Of a stretch of DNA of 64,000 nucleotides, positions 11,881 to 25,079 are shown piece by piece; position 1 is the stretch's first letter; every line of letters begins with the position of its first letter. The DNA is taken from positions 3,043,501 to 3,107,500 of the forward strand of contig CP114487.1 of assembly GCA_027186245.1 (NCBI GenBank), in the 5' to 3' direction. A model generated the notes under the pieces. The model was not told where the DNA came from, searched no databases, and saw only the letters and a program-made list of their open reading frames with translations. This stretch comes from Coriaria nepalensis (lineage: Eukaryota; Streptophyta; Magnoliopsida; Cucurbitales; Coriariaceae). A program made the position numbers and the translations under genes.

Positions 11881-13926
11881 GATCAGATGTCCTGATCTGT
11901 TTTTCGATAGTGGATTCCGCCCCAGACGTTTTTCGGCTTACAACTACTCCAACAACATGAGTAATATCAGGCCTCATGCATGCTATGACATACATCAAAC
12001 TACCTATGACTGATGAATAAGGGACTCTCTTCATCTATTCTTAATACTTCTCACTTGTAGGACTTTGTTGAGAATTTAGCCTTATATGACCTGCAAGCAG
12101 AGATCTTACTGGTTTTTCTTTGCCCATGTTAAACTTATCCAATACCTTCTCGACATAACTTTCTTGAGATAGCTACAATTTTCCATTCTTCCTATCTCAA
12201 GAGATCTTCATACCAAGGATCTGATTTACAGGTCTTAAGTCTTTCGTAGCGAAAACCTTACTTAGCTATTTCTTTAGATTACCAATCTTCTTTATGTCGC
12301 GACTGACGATCAACATGTCGTTCATATATAATGAGAGAATCATGAATTATCCATATGTGAATTTCTTGACAAAGATGGAATGATCTAAAGTAGTTCTATC
12401 ACACCCATGCTTAATCATGAAAGAATCAAATTTATTGTACCATTATATTAGTGCTTGCTTGAGCCCATACAAACTCTTCTTCAGTCGGCATATAAGAATC
12501 TCCTTGCTCTTAACATCGAATTCCTCTAGTTACTCCACCATGTAAACTTCCTCCTCTAAGTTACATTGGAGGAAAGCGGTCTTCATATCAAGTTGTTTAA
12601 CTCTAAGTTCATATTGGCAATTGTATCCAGAAAAACTCTGATCGAAGACATATTCACTCTAGGTGCAAAAATTTTCTTCAAAATCGTTACCATTCTTTTG
12701 ACTAAACACCTTCACAACAAATCTTGCTTTGTACCTTGGAAGGTTGGTGTTCTCTAGTAAATCTTCTTAACTGTCTTCCACCCGATGATTTTCAGGAAGA
12801 TCTTTTTCCAAGTGTTCTTCTACCTCCATATAATCAAATATAGGATTCTTATCATCTCTAACTGTCGGCTCTTCATTTTCGGTAACTACATCATCCCATT
12901 CTTACACATCTCTCTACTATAACCCACACCATTGAAGAAACATTTGGATTAGAATCAATACCATGAGAAAGACTTTGAAAACATCCAACACCTTATCTTT
13001 AGCTTTTAAAGGAAAATCCCTCATTTTTCGAGAGTGGTCATCAATAAAAGTCACATAATAAATTGCAACACCATGATAAGTATGTTTCATAGAGTAAACA
13101 TCAGTATGAATCAAATCAAGAATATTTTCTTTGCTAGATGGAGGAGATCTAAGAAAACAAACTCTATTTTGTTTTCCAACAAGACAATTTTGTTACCTAG
13201 AAAGAATCTAAAAACCCTTCTCACTCATATGTCTAAACCGCTTATGCTAGAGATTAATGAAAGCTTCATTCTCATCAACATTTACATCTCTCTTGACCAA
13301 TTTTGTATCTATCTTGTACAAAGTCTTGTCCTTCTTTCATCTGGCTAAATCAAGAGAATCCTTACTCAGCTTCCACTTTCCACCTCAAATAGGGTTAATG
13401 TAATCATGATCATCAAGTTTCCCAACATAATCAAGTTTAATCGTATTTCATGAACACTTCTGACATCCTTTAAGAGTAACTTGAACTCGATATTTATTTC
13501 CAATTGTACATCTCCCATGCCATCAATTTTACACTTTGCTTCATTTCCCATCCCAACCCAACCAAAAGTGACACTGGTGTACGAAGAGAAGAAATCTATA
13601 CGTGTGATAATATGAAAAGAAGCTTATGCATCAATTACCCATGTAGAGTCTTGGCATGCAAGGTTAAAACAAGCGTCATCATAAGGAAGATGTGAGTCAC
13701 CATCAGATACAACGGATGCACTATCTTTTTAATCATCTTATTCTTCACATTATCTCATTGATTGTTTCTTCTTCTACTTTCTGCACTCTCTCTTAATGTG
13801 CCCGAGTTTGTCACAATGAAAATATTTCATCTGATTAGAATTACCTCTAGAAGATGTAAGTTTAATTATCCACACATGAATCCTCCATTTAATCTGCACA
13901 AATAACAAAGCTAGCTTTGATACTAT

Positions 13927-14561
13927 TTTGGTAGTGGAATGATTTTCTACCATAAACTCTTGTGTAAATTAAATAGGTAACCTAAAATCCAACATAAAAT
14001 ATAATCAAGCAACTATAGAGAAAAGGCATCACAATTTTTACATTGAAAACCTTTAATGTGAAGGTAAAAATTACGGGATCAAATCTTTTACTATTATAAT
14101 AATAAGATTGCAATCATATTCTCTACTACAATATTCAAAGACTATTATTATGTCAAGAATAAACTTATTTTTTTATTACATCATATATCATCACTCTAAT
14201 TGGATACCAAGCTATAATAATAAAGATAGAAGTATCCGTGAACTAAAGGGAAATTCCAATGAATTAAACCAATTAAGTTGAAGATCTCGTCGCTAGGAAT
14301 AATCCACTAAAATTTTAGCTTAATCGGACCACAAATAACCCTTTTATCTTTGATGAAAAAATTGGAAAACTCATTTTTGTCTCTCTCCCTCTCTTCTCAT
14401 TGCCGCTCACTCATTTTCTCTCACTTTTGTTTTTACGCTTATTTTCTTGCACACACTTTATATTTTCATGCACTTTCCTTTTTATAAAGCCCTAGCTAAT
14501 AATTGATCAAATTTTAATTTGTTTATGAGCCAACTATATATAGGAGGAAATTAGCCCAACA
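13927..14561 (-). repeat. 5' LTR of the copia element
   Basis: About 635 bp, bounded by TGTTGGGCTAATTTCC on its minus-strand 5' end and by the primer-binding-site-like sequence on its inner side. It pairs with the truncated LTR at 9241-9695. Visible divergence between the two implies an old insertion. Confidence 0.7.
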
Positions 14562-14797
14562 AAATAGTAACAGAATCAGCCTAGAGTAGATGTGCCCACA
14601 CTACGTTTGGAAAAATACGTACTTAGTTTATAGGTATATAATTCGCCATTCATCTACAAATCCTTTAATTTAGTGGAAGAAATTATCTCTCTAAAGTTTA
14701 ATAATTGTCTTGTATTAGCTTAACTCGACTCATGCATTCACATCCGATTAGTTAAAATCTCACATTAGATATAATTTAAAGAATATAAAAAGAAAAT

Positions 14798-14858
<61 letters not shown>

Positions 14859-15140
14859 CAAGCCACATTCCCTTAGCTCTTCTTAATTTTAATTTAAAAG
14901 TTACCATAAAGAAGAGAATGAAAATGAGATGTAGAATTATTTAAAAAGTCATTAGGTAAAATCTAAAAATGTGGCATAAGTTAAATTTAAAGAATTTAAT
15001 AATTAACTGGATTTTAATGTTCGTACTTCAACAAACATGTCTTAGGTCATCCAAAAGCTTATTGAGCATAAAGATGATAAAAATATGAATCGAGCTTAAC
15101 GAGGTTGAACAATATCTATGTTGGAGTTACTTGTATAATT
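14562..15140. other. Spacer with (TA)n microsatellite
   Basis: No gene. A pure TA run of about 55 bp lies at 14800-14854. The spacer separates the two copia elements. Confidence 0.55.
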
Positions 15141-16066
15141 AACAAATAAATGGTGAACATTGTAGGGGGATAAAATGCAATAAATAATAATATAGTAAAT
15201 AGTAATTAGAAATAGTAAATTGTAAAATAGTAAATAAAAACAATAAGTTGTAAGACAGTGAAAAAATTGAGAAACTATAAATGGGAAATAGTAAAATAGA
15301 AAAAAAAAAAAAAACCAGAATGTGTTATACATAAATATACGAGAATAATAGAACATAATGTTAAATGGATGAACATAATAAATAATTGAATAAAAGATTA
15401 AAAAACAGTGAGGTAAGAAAATGAGATTCGTCCATCTAATGTCGATGCAGAAGGTTGAACAACATCTGTTTTTCAAGATACAACGGAGACGAACAGTAGC
15501 GGCTCACCACTGAAACTATTCTGGTGAACTTAAATAATGGCTTGAACTCTACCATCTTGGAAACTTAAAACTCTAGAGGGAAGGAAGGAAAACTGAGAGT
15601 TAGGGGCTTCATTTTCAGTTGGTGTGTTTCCAAATGGGAGAAAGCTGCCAATTTATAGGCTCATGGGGGTGAGGAAATCAGGTTACTTTCAGGCCGACAT
15701 TCTGCGCACCCCGGTGAGGGTGCACCCGAGGTAAGCTAGATCCAGTCTGGATTTGCACCTCCTTGCAAGTGCGCGTAAGAGAGTGCATTATAGTTTATAT
15801 TTGCTACCTATTAACAAATATGAAATTTTATATAAACACTTTCCCACTTGTTCCCCTTTCCGATGTGAGACAAAATTTTTCTTTAGTTTTTCTACTTTAA
15901 ACCATTCCAATAGTTACACTTTGAGATTTAATTTCTCATTCACTCATTAATCATTTTGAGCGTATCATATACCGATTCATATCATTTTGACCTTTTGTTT
16001 ACACGAAGTGGGTTCCATTCGAAATCGAACATAAACATAGCATGTTGAAATGCTAATTTTCCAATA
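15140..16066 (-). repeat. 3' LTR of the deleted copia element
   Basis: Matches 18225-19268 along its length: 'aatgttaaatggatgaaca', 'actctagagggaaggaagg', 'gaaagctgccaatttata' and 'catgttgaaatgctaatttt' are shared or nearly so. The long minus-strand ORF at 15096-15476 lies in this LTR and is not a gene. The left edge is approximate. Confidence 0.75.
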
Positions 16067-16689
16067 ATCCTCCACATGAATGAAATTGACGGATTATATA
16101 AAATAAACTTTTATTGACAAGAAAACATTTTTGACTTGGAGATAAAGTTTGAAGATTTGAAACCTACATAGGATATGTAGATATCAACCTTTAAACCTTT
16201 CTTTATAAAAGTATATTGATTTTACTGGCCGATCAGTAGATACGATATCTTTGAACTATTCTTCCGTTCATGTAAATAATAATACTTCACACAGAAGTCT
16301 TACCTGACACATTTGAGTTCTCATTATTATGTTCATTTTGGCTTTGAAAATTTTCCTGGTTCTACAAGAGTTGATAAGATTTATCTCCAAGTTAATTCTC
16401 ATAGAACCGGCCCCATTTGTCTCTCACATAAGTGATTGTTAATCAAGAGTAACCTGTTTACTCCTCTCAGATTTTCTGATGCCTAAGAATCATTAAAAGC
16501 TTAGCTTATCCTTTCTCTTACAAGCATCATTGTTTCATCATGGGAATGTATAAGAGGATAACCCCCACAGTAATATAATTAAGCCTTATATAGGTTGTCC
16601 TTTTGAACCTAGATCTTGGGATCTCTAGTTAACTAGGTTAAGTTTTCATTGTATTTACTTACTCTTTCAAGGCTTTAGACCTAATCCCC

Positions 16690-18205
16690 TTTATGATTTT
16701 TCAACTGACTCTCTATTTAACCCTTTTGTTAGTGGATCCACAATGTTATCTTTTGATTTTACATAGTCAATCGAGATAACTCCAATAGAGAGTAGTTATC
16801 TGATGGTATTATGTCATTAACGTATATGTCTAGACTTACCATTATATATATTGCTATGTACTTTTCTAATTGCAGATTGACTGTCGCAATGAATGCAAAT
16901 TGCTGACACAGGCTTTGACCACTTTGGAATATCTTCTAAGAATTATCGTAACCATTCTGCTTCTTCGCCACATTTATCTAAAGCTATAAACTCAGATTCC
17001 ATGGTAGATCTAGCTATCACAGTTTGTTTAGAGGATTTCCAAGAAACAGTTGCACCTGCTAGTGTAAACACATAGTCATTCGTAGAGTTTGAGTCTTTTA
17101 TATCTGATATCCAGTTTTCATATATGTACCCTTCTAGTACGACTAAATATCTATCATACTGTAGTCTATAACTACAAGTATAGTGTAGGTACTTTAGTAC
17201 TCTCGCGATTCCTTTCTAATGGCCATGCCTAGGATTACTTGTATATCTGCTCAGTTTGCTGATTGCATAGGCTAAATCGGGTCTTGTACAACTTGTTAAA
17301 TATAACAAACTGCCTATCACTCTAGAGTACTTTACTTGAGAAAATTCCCTCGCATTTAATTTTACTCATATGAAAACTGACATCAATAGGTATTCTCGCT
17401 ACACCATAATCTTCTTTGCTAAATTTTTCAAGAATTTTATTTACATAATGAGATTGACTCAGAATGAGTCTGTTTGATGTCCTTGAGATTTTAATTCCTA
17501 AAATGACATCTGCTAGACCTATATCTTTCATTCAAATTTAGCATATTCTTGGTAGATTTCACTATCTTATCATCACTTCCAACTATGAGCATGTCATCAA
17601 CGTAAATGCATAAATAACATATCCATTTTATGTACTTTTCACATAGACACATTTGTCACACTCGTTGAATTTGAAACCATTAGCCATTATTGTGTGATCA
17701 AATTTTTCATGTCATTGCTTTGGTACTTGCTTTAAGCCATATAAAGATTTCATTAGTTTACAAACTTTCTTTTTTTGTCTTGGGGCTACGAAACTTTCAG
17801 GTTGTTTCATATAAATTTCTTCAATTAAATCTCCATCTAAAAATGCTATTTTCACATCCATTTGATGTACTTCTAGATTTCGCAAAATGGCAATCGCAAG
17901 TATCATTCTCATGGAATTTATTCTTGTTACAGGAGATTATGTATCAAAGTAATCAATGCCTTCTAGTTGCGTATATCCCTTAATTACAAATCTAGCATTG
18001 TACTTGTCAATTGACCCATCAGCTATCATTTTTCTCTTGAAAATTCATTTGGATCCTAGAAGCTTATACCTGAAGGAATATCTACTAACTCCTAAGTATG
18101 ATTTTGTAAAATAGATTCAATTTCACTGTTGATAGCCTCTTTTCATAAATGACCTTCAAATGAATTCACAGCTTCCTTAAAAGTTTGAGGTTCATTTTCA
18201 AACAA
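16690..18205 (-). pseudogene. Copia reverse transcriptase-RNase H fragment
   Basis: Minus-strand peptides in order: EPQTFKEAVNS and INSEIESILQNHT (RT entry, about 18200-18080), then NLEVHQMDVKIAFLDGD and EEIYMKQPESFV (RT core), KKVCKLMKSLYGLKQVPKQ, MKDIGLADVILGIKISR, and finally the RNase H segment [18 protein letters not shown] near 16980. Several frameshifts and stops interrupt it. The RT YVDD-box region near 17600-17560 is damaged but locatable (CIYVDDMLI-like). Non-functional. Confidence 0.85.
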
Positions 18206-18224
18206 AAAAATCAAAAAATGTGGA

Positions 18225-19268
18225 CTATTTTTCTTGTAATACAATAAACAATAAATAGTAAACTGTAAAATAGTAAATCGAAATAATAAATTGTAAAACA
18301 GCAAACAAATTGAGAAACTATAAATAGGAAATAATAAAATAGAAAAAAAAAACTAGAACTAGAATATGTAATACATAAACATACGAGAATAACATAATAT
18401 AATGTTAAATGGATGAACAGAATAAACAACTGAATAGAAGTTTGAAAACAATGAGGTAAAAAAATGAGAATCAGACCGATGCCTATTATGCAACAATTTC
18501 CTTAAAATAAATTCGCCTCCTAACGTCGGTGCAGAAGGTTGAACGACATATGTCTCCTAGGATATAATGGAAACGAACAATAGCGGTGCACTACTAAAAC
18601 TATTCTAGCGAACTCAAGCAATGGCTCGAACTCTACCACACTAGAAACTTAGAACTCTAGAGGGAAGGAAGGAAAACTGAGAGTGAGAGACTTCATTTTC
18701 TGTTTGTGTGTTTTCAAATAGGAGGAAGCTGCCAATTTATAAGCTCAAGGGGGAGAGGAGATTAATGAGAATTTAATTTGGTTTAATACATATTTAAATA
18801 TTATGAAACCGAAAATTAAATTGCATCTTTTTATCTTCATACATTTTTGTAGAAGAAAAAAAAAATTCAAGAAGAAAACAAAAGGTGGGATAAGGCAACA
18901 CATGAGCAAAGCCTGATCCTGTTTAGATTTGAACCCCTATAGGCATGCACAAGAGAGAGCATTCTATCTTATATTTTATTATCCATTAATAAATGAGCAA
19001 TTTTATATAAACATTTTTCTACTTATTCTCCTTTCCAATGTGGTATACAATTGTTTTTCTTTAATTTTTCTAATTCAAACCATTCCAATTGTTGCACTTT
19101 GAGATTCAATTTCTCATTTACTCATTAATCGTTTTGAGCATATAATATACCGTTTTGAAGCTCTCACGGAGAAGAATCTGAATCAACTTTGATCTTTTAT
19201 ATATATGAGGTGGATCTCACTCAAAATTACTAATAAACATAACATGTTGAAATGCTAATTTTCCAACA
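18225..19268 (-). repeat. 5' LTR of the deleted copia element
   Basis: Partner of 15140-16066 and slightly longer because of small insertions (for example around 18780-18870). It directly abuts the truncated RT coding sequence. The minus-strand ORF 18211-18429 falls within it and is not a gene. Confidence 0.75.
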
Positions 19269-19539
19269 ATATATTTTTAGTCGACAAGAAAGGTTTGAGG
19301 CAAGTATTTGAACCTTTAAAGAAGCTAATTGAATGTATATACTCTCTTGCCAACTCGGCTTCTTTGTTTTGGCTTGACACCTCAACAACAATCATGCTTT
19401 CATTATTTCAGCTAACGTACTCTTATACTTTTATTTCAGATTCAGTTTTATCTGTGCATGACTAAATTCACGTGTATCTGTTCTTTGTATTTCAGTTTTA
19501 CAAGTGTATTATTTTTAGAGCCTGCATGTTGTGTATTCG

Positions 19540-20520
19540 ATCATAGTATTAGAGCCACCAAACACTCAATTTTTTCGGTTGAAATAATTCTTCTGAAACC
19601 TTTATTTTTTAGATCATGTATCAATCTTCCATGATTGACAGGAAATGAAATTACAATTTCTGGACAAGTTATTGCTCCAAGTTCCTCAAATTGATTTCAA
19701 CCGTCCGTTTTATTTTCATCCTTCAGATACATCTAGATTAATTCTTGTATCACAACCCTTTCTTGGCTCACATGACTAAAATGTCTGAAGTAGTGTTATA
19801 ATGATTTCTCTCATGGCCAAAATCAAAGTAAGTTTTGTAACTGGAATGTACAAATATCCCGATTTAGATCTAATAATGGCACAAAACAAGGATAGATGTA
19901 ACAGTTGCATTTTCAATTGGATTATGAACACAGTTTCTAAGGAGCTTTACTTATGAATCGTTTACTCAACATCTACAGAATTTGCTGGTTATTACAAAAA
20001 AATGGAGTAATTATGGGATGAATACTCCTCTCTAGTTGCTTTACCTTGTTGCAATTATTCAACCTCTATCTTTTATCAATAACAAAAACTCATACAGTTT
20101 CTCATGGGACTGAATGAGTCATAAGTTCCACATCGCAATTAAATATTATTGATGAATCCTCTTCCAAGTGTGGCAGAAGCTTATACAATATTGACTCAAG
20201 ATGAAACACAACAAGAGATCACTTTTGGCACACAAACTTGAGCTTTAGCTGCTTTCTTATTAAATTCTTCAAAGCCAAATGTTGTAAGTAATTTTGGAAA
20301 TAGATTCATTATAGAGTGTGAACATTGCCATCTCAAAGGACAGAAGAAAGATTCATGCTTAAAAACTATTGGATATCTACATGAAAACAATGAGTATAAA
20401 GGAACGAAACATTTCTTTCAAAAACCAATGGCTGCGAATTCTAACACAAAGCAATTAAAGAAATTCTAGTGTAATCCAAAATCCAATGAATAGTCCAATA
20501 AATTCTAGTGCAGGACTTTT
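19540..20520 (+). pseudogene. Copia gag remnant
   Basis: A degenerate primer-binding-site-like sequence (agtattagagccacc) sits near 19545. Downstream on the plus strand, frames give FYFHPSDTSRLILVSQPFLG, MAQNKDRCNSCIFNWIMNTV and then CEHCHLKGQKKDSC, a zinc-knuckle-like segment near 20320. This is the order in plant copia Gag (copia-type N-terminal domain, then CCHC). Stops and shifts abound. Nothing after gag is recognisable nearby, so the copy is truncated. Confidence 0.7.
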
Positions 20521-21480
20521 ACTTACCAAATCATGAAGGGGAAGTGGAAAAAAGTGATTTTTCCAACCACCGAGCTACTCAGATGGTGGAGATTAGAGAC
20601 GACAACGTAGCGGCTATGTGGCAAGACCATAATACAAACTATTATATGCTTGATTGAATTTTGAGCTCCACTATAAGGCAATGTGTATTTTTTGGGTGCC
20701 TTATGATATTTGAGGGGCAAACCCTTTATGCGTGGTGTATTTTTTGGTATTTGCTCTGATGGATTATACCTTACTAGTTGGTTTCTGTCTTATTCTTTTT
20801 TCTATGTGGAGAATATGGTTTGTACCATTTTATGGTTAATAGTTTTAAGTACTAGATTGGTGATGACAATTGTGGTCCACATCACTATTTAGAGGATAGC
20901 TGGGCTTGTAGTAAAACTTAGTCATTCTTATGACACTGTGTGAGGCGACGATAGTGTTTATAATAGTAATAATGGTGGTGACATTTAAGTATCTCACATA
21001 TTTCTTATTATTTCGTAAATGGAGCTAATTTTTCCTTTTTAAAAGTACATTTTAAAAATAAATTAATTAATTAAATAAGGTTATTAGTCAATCTCATATT
21101 TAGACAAACAAACGAGCTAGTAAAATTAAAAACTTGAGGGAAGTAGTATCCTTCAAACAAATATATGAATTCTCACAAGTATTATACATATTATTAGACT
21201 TCATTGCCTCAACACACTTTAAATTTGAATTCAAATATACATTTAATTTACCAAGTTTTGCAAACTCTTAGGTAAACATTTATATATCTATTGCCCAACT
21301 CACCAAAAGAGAAAGTCCAATAATAGATCTTCTAGTGGCATTAAATCATGGTCCCTACAAGTATAAAGTCTATAAATTAATGAATGCCCTTCATTGTTTT
21401 CTACATGTTATGTGTCTCCCGATTATTTAATTTCAAAATTTAGTGGATTTTGATCCCGTAAACCTCATTTATGTTCAACC
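20520..21480. other. Non-coding stretch, nothing recognised
   Basis: Short ORFs on both strands have no recognisable domain. The stretch may include decayed transposon sequence continuing from the gag remnant. Confidence 0.4.
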
Positions 21481-21870
21481 AATTATTATTATTATTATTA
21501 TTTTTTTTTTTTTGTTCAAGTAAAATTTTATTGAAACAAAAATAGCAAACAATACAAATAAGAGCATTCAAGAGGTAAGTGACATTGTCCGAACCTATCA
21601 GAACTGTCTTGAACAAATAAAAGTAGAAGGATAAGCAACATAATCCAAAGATCCATTTAGCATTCAAATCCTAGAATTTCAACTAACAAAGATGTGAAGG
21701 TGTAATCCCAACTAAAAAGTCACATTCCTTTCTTAGATTGGATGGCAACCCAATCAACGGCATGGTTGTCAGATCAGATATATAGTAGGGGAATGTTGAA
21801 CCAGTTATTTGATATCTTAAAACGTTCAGAAGAGGAGATCTCAAACACTGGATTAATTGAAAATTCAAAT
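21480..21870 (-). mobile_element. Retroposed 3' end with poly(A), probably LINE
   Basis: Read on the minus strand, weak RNase H-like peptide (DNHAVDWVA, then a hydrophobic tail CSYLYCLLFLFQ stop) is followed by AATAAA, a run of about 14 A and then (AAT)n. A degraded coding 3' end followed by an A-tract and simple repeat is typical of plant L1-type retroposons. The domain call is tentative; a processed pseudogene is an alternative. Confidence 0.45.
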
Positions 21871-21899
21871 CATAGAAATCAGTGAAAATCTCAGTGAAC

Positions 21900-24800
21900 G
21901 ATCATTTCACGGGATAAGAACAAATAAAATAAAATAAAACCTAAATGTTAACAAATATATATGATGATGCTATCTGCATAGCTTTTGTCACGTGAATGAT
22001 TTTAAATTTAATTATGGTAGTGGGTAGGCCCATAAATATAGGTGTTGTTTGTGTTTCTAATGGGCCCTACTCTCCCCCCTCAAGTGGGCCTATATTGAAT
22101 TATTAAATTAATATTAAGAGTAAATATATGAGGTTTTAAAAATAATAAGTAAATTTTTTTGAATTGTCTTAAATTTTAAATAATTATAATTATTAAAATT
22201 TAATATTAATTAATATTTAAATAAGCATTATATAGAAGTAAGTGCTTATTTAGATAGTAAGTGAATATAATTCAATTACCCAGATATTATTTTTAATAAG
22301 TAAATATTACTTTCGCCTATAGCATATGATATATATATATATATAAAATATCATTAATATCCTTAATATGGTTATTGAAATTTATAACCAAAGAGAATAT
22401 ACTTTATAATTTATAAAATTAATAATAATTTCATGAGAGCCTTCACTATCACGTCCACCTCATCACTACCTGTAATTTTATGAGTTTAAATTCTTAGTTT
22501 GTTTTCACTACCTTTTGGTTGCAAGTGGAGTGTGGCTTCTGCATATAAAATGAGAAAATTGATAAGAAAATTGACAAGGGGATATGATAATTTAACGCCT
22601 TGCTCCACATCACCAACTCTGATTGCAGTATTTTCATTCTTTTTTTTTTTTTTATACCTTAATTTATGAAATGCTATTTCTATCATTCTATAAATATAAT
22701 TTAAGAGATTTTTTAGAATGAAAAAAATAAGTATAATTTGACTCGACTTTAGCCTAAGCATCTAGTACATTATTAATCTCTTTATAGACATGCTTAATCT
22801 AAATATGAGAAAATATAATATCTAAAATTGAATATAATGTAAAAATTTTCTAATTTTTCAATCTAAATAATCGTTATTAATAGCACGAACTATAGAATTT
22901 GAATCTCGATATATTTAAAAGAGAATGTGGTCAAATCTTATCGTTAGTTAAATTTCATAATAAAAACTAATTACTTAGTTTAAAAGCTATTTAAAGTAAT
23001 GACAACATTTAATTATCGTATCGAAAAACAACTCCATCATCATTAATGATATGACAGGTAATAATAAGATTCAAAGAATTTAAGCAAAATAAAACTTTAT
23101 AAATAATCATCTAATTCGTTATTTTCAACATCGACGAAATTATTACGAAGAAGTAAAATCATCTACAAAGACCTCCACCGGAGGAGGGGAAGACCTCCAC
23201 CACGATTGCAGTACTTGCTTTCTCTTATCGCTATCGTACGATTTCCTTCTCAGAATAATTATAGATTCACAGTTGTATTTGTGGGTGGGGCCCTTTGTTT
23301 ATTTTACTTGAGAAGAAAAAGGGTTCCCCAAAAGGGTTGGACTATTGGACTCTGCCCAACGAATAATGCCTAAAAGGAACGAAAACGATTTAGGCCAATG
23401 TGAGACCCACCTGACAATGGGCCTTAAAATATGTTTTTGCACACATCCGTATGGTCAATTAATAAAGCGTTTACTAAAGACGTAACCAACAGGGTTGGAA
23501 ATTATTTACCCTCTTTTAGTAACTAAAAAAGAAATATGCTGTTTTGTTTGCTTTCTAATTTCAACTTCAATTGCATACTTAGCCCCTCATTATGTAAAAT
23601 TCTCTTCCTTTATTTTCTTATTTTCTTTTTTTATTTTTTTTATTTTTTTGGTTCCTTTTTTTTTTAAGTTACCCATAAATTTAAATTGCACATTTTTTTA
23701 AATATAAATTATGGAGGGAAGTGAATGTTATAAGTTGGAAAATGGCTCGGTACAATATTATATTTAGACTTAATTTTTAGTATGATTCATTTTGCTTTAA
23801 GTGAAAATTTAAGGTGGATTTGAGTTTCCATTTTTTAGAATTTTGAAATAATACATTATGTACTTAAAATGATATATAGGTAAATAAAAAATTAATATTC
23901 AAAATATGATATGAAAATAAAAAATTATAAGAAAAATCATTATCTCATAGAAATAGAGTGAAAATTTAGAATATAGATATATATAATTGTGCAATTATTG
24001 ACCGATAGAAAATATAAAAGCGTGAAGGGCTTCCTCTTGTGTGAGAGTGTAGGGGTGCAATTCAGTCTCCGATTGGCTTGGATCGTGTGCGTTTGTATAT
24101 TCTACGGACCTCAATATCGGGCCAAATTTTGCTCAGTTGACCTTGTTAAGCGAATTAATACATTAAATATGATTTATCATAGCTTAACCGTTCATATCTA
24201 TAAATATTTATAATTCCATAGCTAGTGAGAATTATGCTTGATTTTAGGAATGTATTAAATTAATTATCTTTTATTAATAGAGAAACCCTCTTAATTAGGA
24301 CAGGAAGTCTAATTGATATGGTATCCAAAAATTTGAAACTAGGATTTTGTATCGGTTTACCTTGCGGAAGTGATTGGTGGTTCTTTTTTCTATCACTAGC
24401 GCTGCTTTTATGGTGGCTGGATTTTGGATATATTTCAACGTATTTGTTGCGGTAGATTCACATGGTTTGTTTCGCGAGAGTGTCCTTGGAGTTGCTTTGC
24501 GAGCTTCTCTTTGGGTTCTTGGTGATTTTGGATTTTTTACTTGGGTGATTTTAGGTTCTTTACTTCGGTTATTCTGGATTCTTCAATGGTGAATTTGGTT
24601 TCCTTGCTTCGGTAACTGTTCTTTGATTTTAGGTTCTTCAATTTGGTCAGACTTGCATTTGAGTATTTGGTCAAAAAATAATTATTTCTTTTCACATGTT
24701 AGTTAGCTTGGTTGGGCTTTACTGTTCCCGATATATTTTGGGTTGTTGATTCATTATTTTTTTTTTAGGTGGCTGGATTGATTATTTTTGGTTGGTTTGT

Positions 24801-24950
24801 TTATTTGTATGGTTTGCTTTTACTGTTCTTGAGTACTTTGATTATTATTTTCACATAATGACTGCCAACAGTTGCGATTCTTTTACGGTCCGAATCACAG
24901 GCAAAATTTATTTGGGAATTTCAGTTCTGAATATTTGTTACATGAAAGTA
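21900..24950. other. Gene-poor AT-rich stretch
   Basis: No gene supported. Poly-T and TTTTA-rich runs (23600-23700) make hydrophobic pseudo-ORFs. A short palindromic GC-rich spot (gacctccaccggaggagg) lies near 23170. The stretch at 24370-24760 has loosely repeated 'ggttctt..ggtgattttgg' phrases of unknown origin. Confidence 0.4.
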
Positions 24951-25079
24951 ATTGTGGGTTCATTAGTATTCCAACTCCTAAGGATATACTAAGGAACTGG
25001 CACAATAAACGGTCAATGATGCTCGTGTGATTACAAAGGCAACCTTTTTATTCAAGATTATTTTTTGATTTCAAAAATT

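Larger units (their letters stand above)
9241..14561 (-). mobile_element. Degenerate Ty1/copia retrotransposon with LTRs
   Basis: Protein order along the minus strand is that of Ty1/copia. A gag zinc knuckle lies near 13830-13780 (CDKLGHIKREC). The protease-side segment is at 13551-13366 (GMGDVQLE..LLLKDVRSV). Integrase is at 13114-12917 (YYVTFIDDHSRK), reverse transcriptase at about 12760-11900 (KKSLYGLKQA in pieces), and RNase H at 10330-9989 (GKEHW..VK, then the TDAD-like segment before KSLLQGTCLL). Frameshifts and stops are throughout, so it cannot transpose by itself. The 5' LTR ends at 14561 with TGTTGGG on the minus strand. A primer-binding-site-like TAGTATCAAAGC lies at 13927-13916, resembling the usual copia initiator-Met tRNA site. 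Confidence 0.85.
15140..19268 (-). mobile_element. Internally deleted copia element: LTR, RT-RNase H stub, LTR
   Basis: Two direct repeats of roughly 1 kb (about 15140-16066 and 18225-19268) flank about 2.1 kb. On the minus strand that interior encodes only the 3' half of a copia polyprotein: reverse transcriptase, then RNase H. Gag, protease and integrase are missing. The RT begins (EPQTFKEAVNS near 18200) almost directly against the right-hand LTR, with no primer-binding site or gag. The right LTR's outer end is TGTTGGAAAATTAGC on the minus strand (ending at 19268); the left copy has TATTGGAAAATTAGC at 16066. The LTRs differ by many substitutions and small indels, so the element is old. Confidence 0.8.

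Noticed and set aside
15096..15476. 126-codon hydrophobic minus-strand ORF
   Set aside because: It lies in a copia LTR, is made of A/T-rich repeats, and its equivalent in the other LTR is broken.
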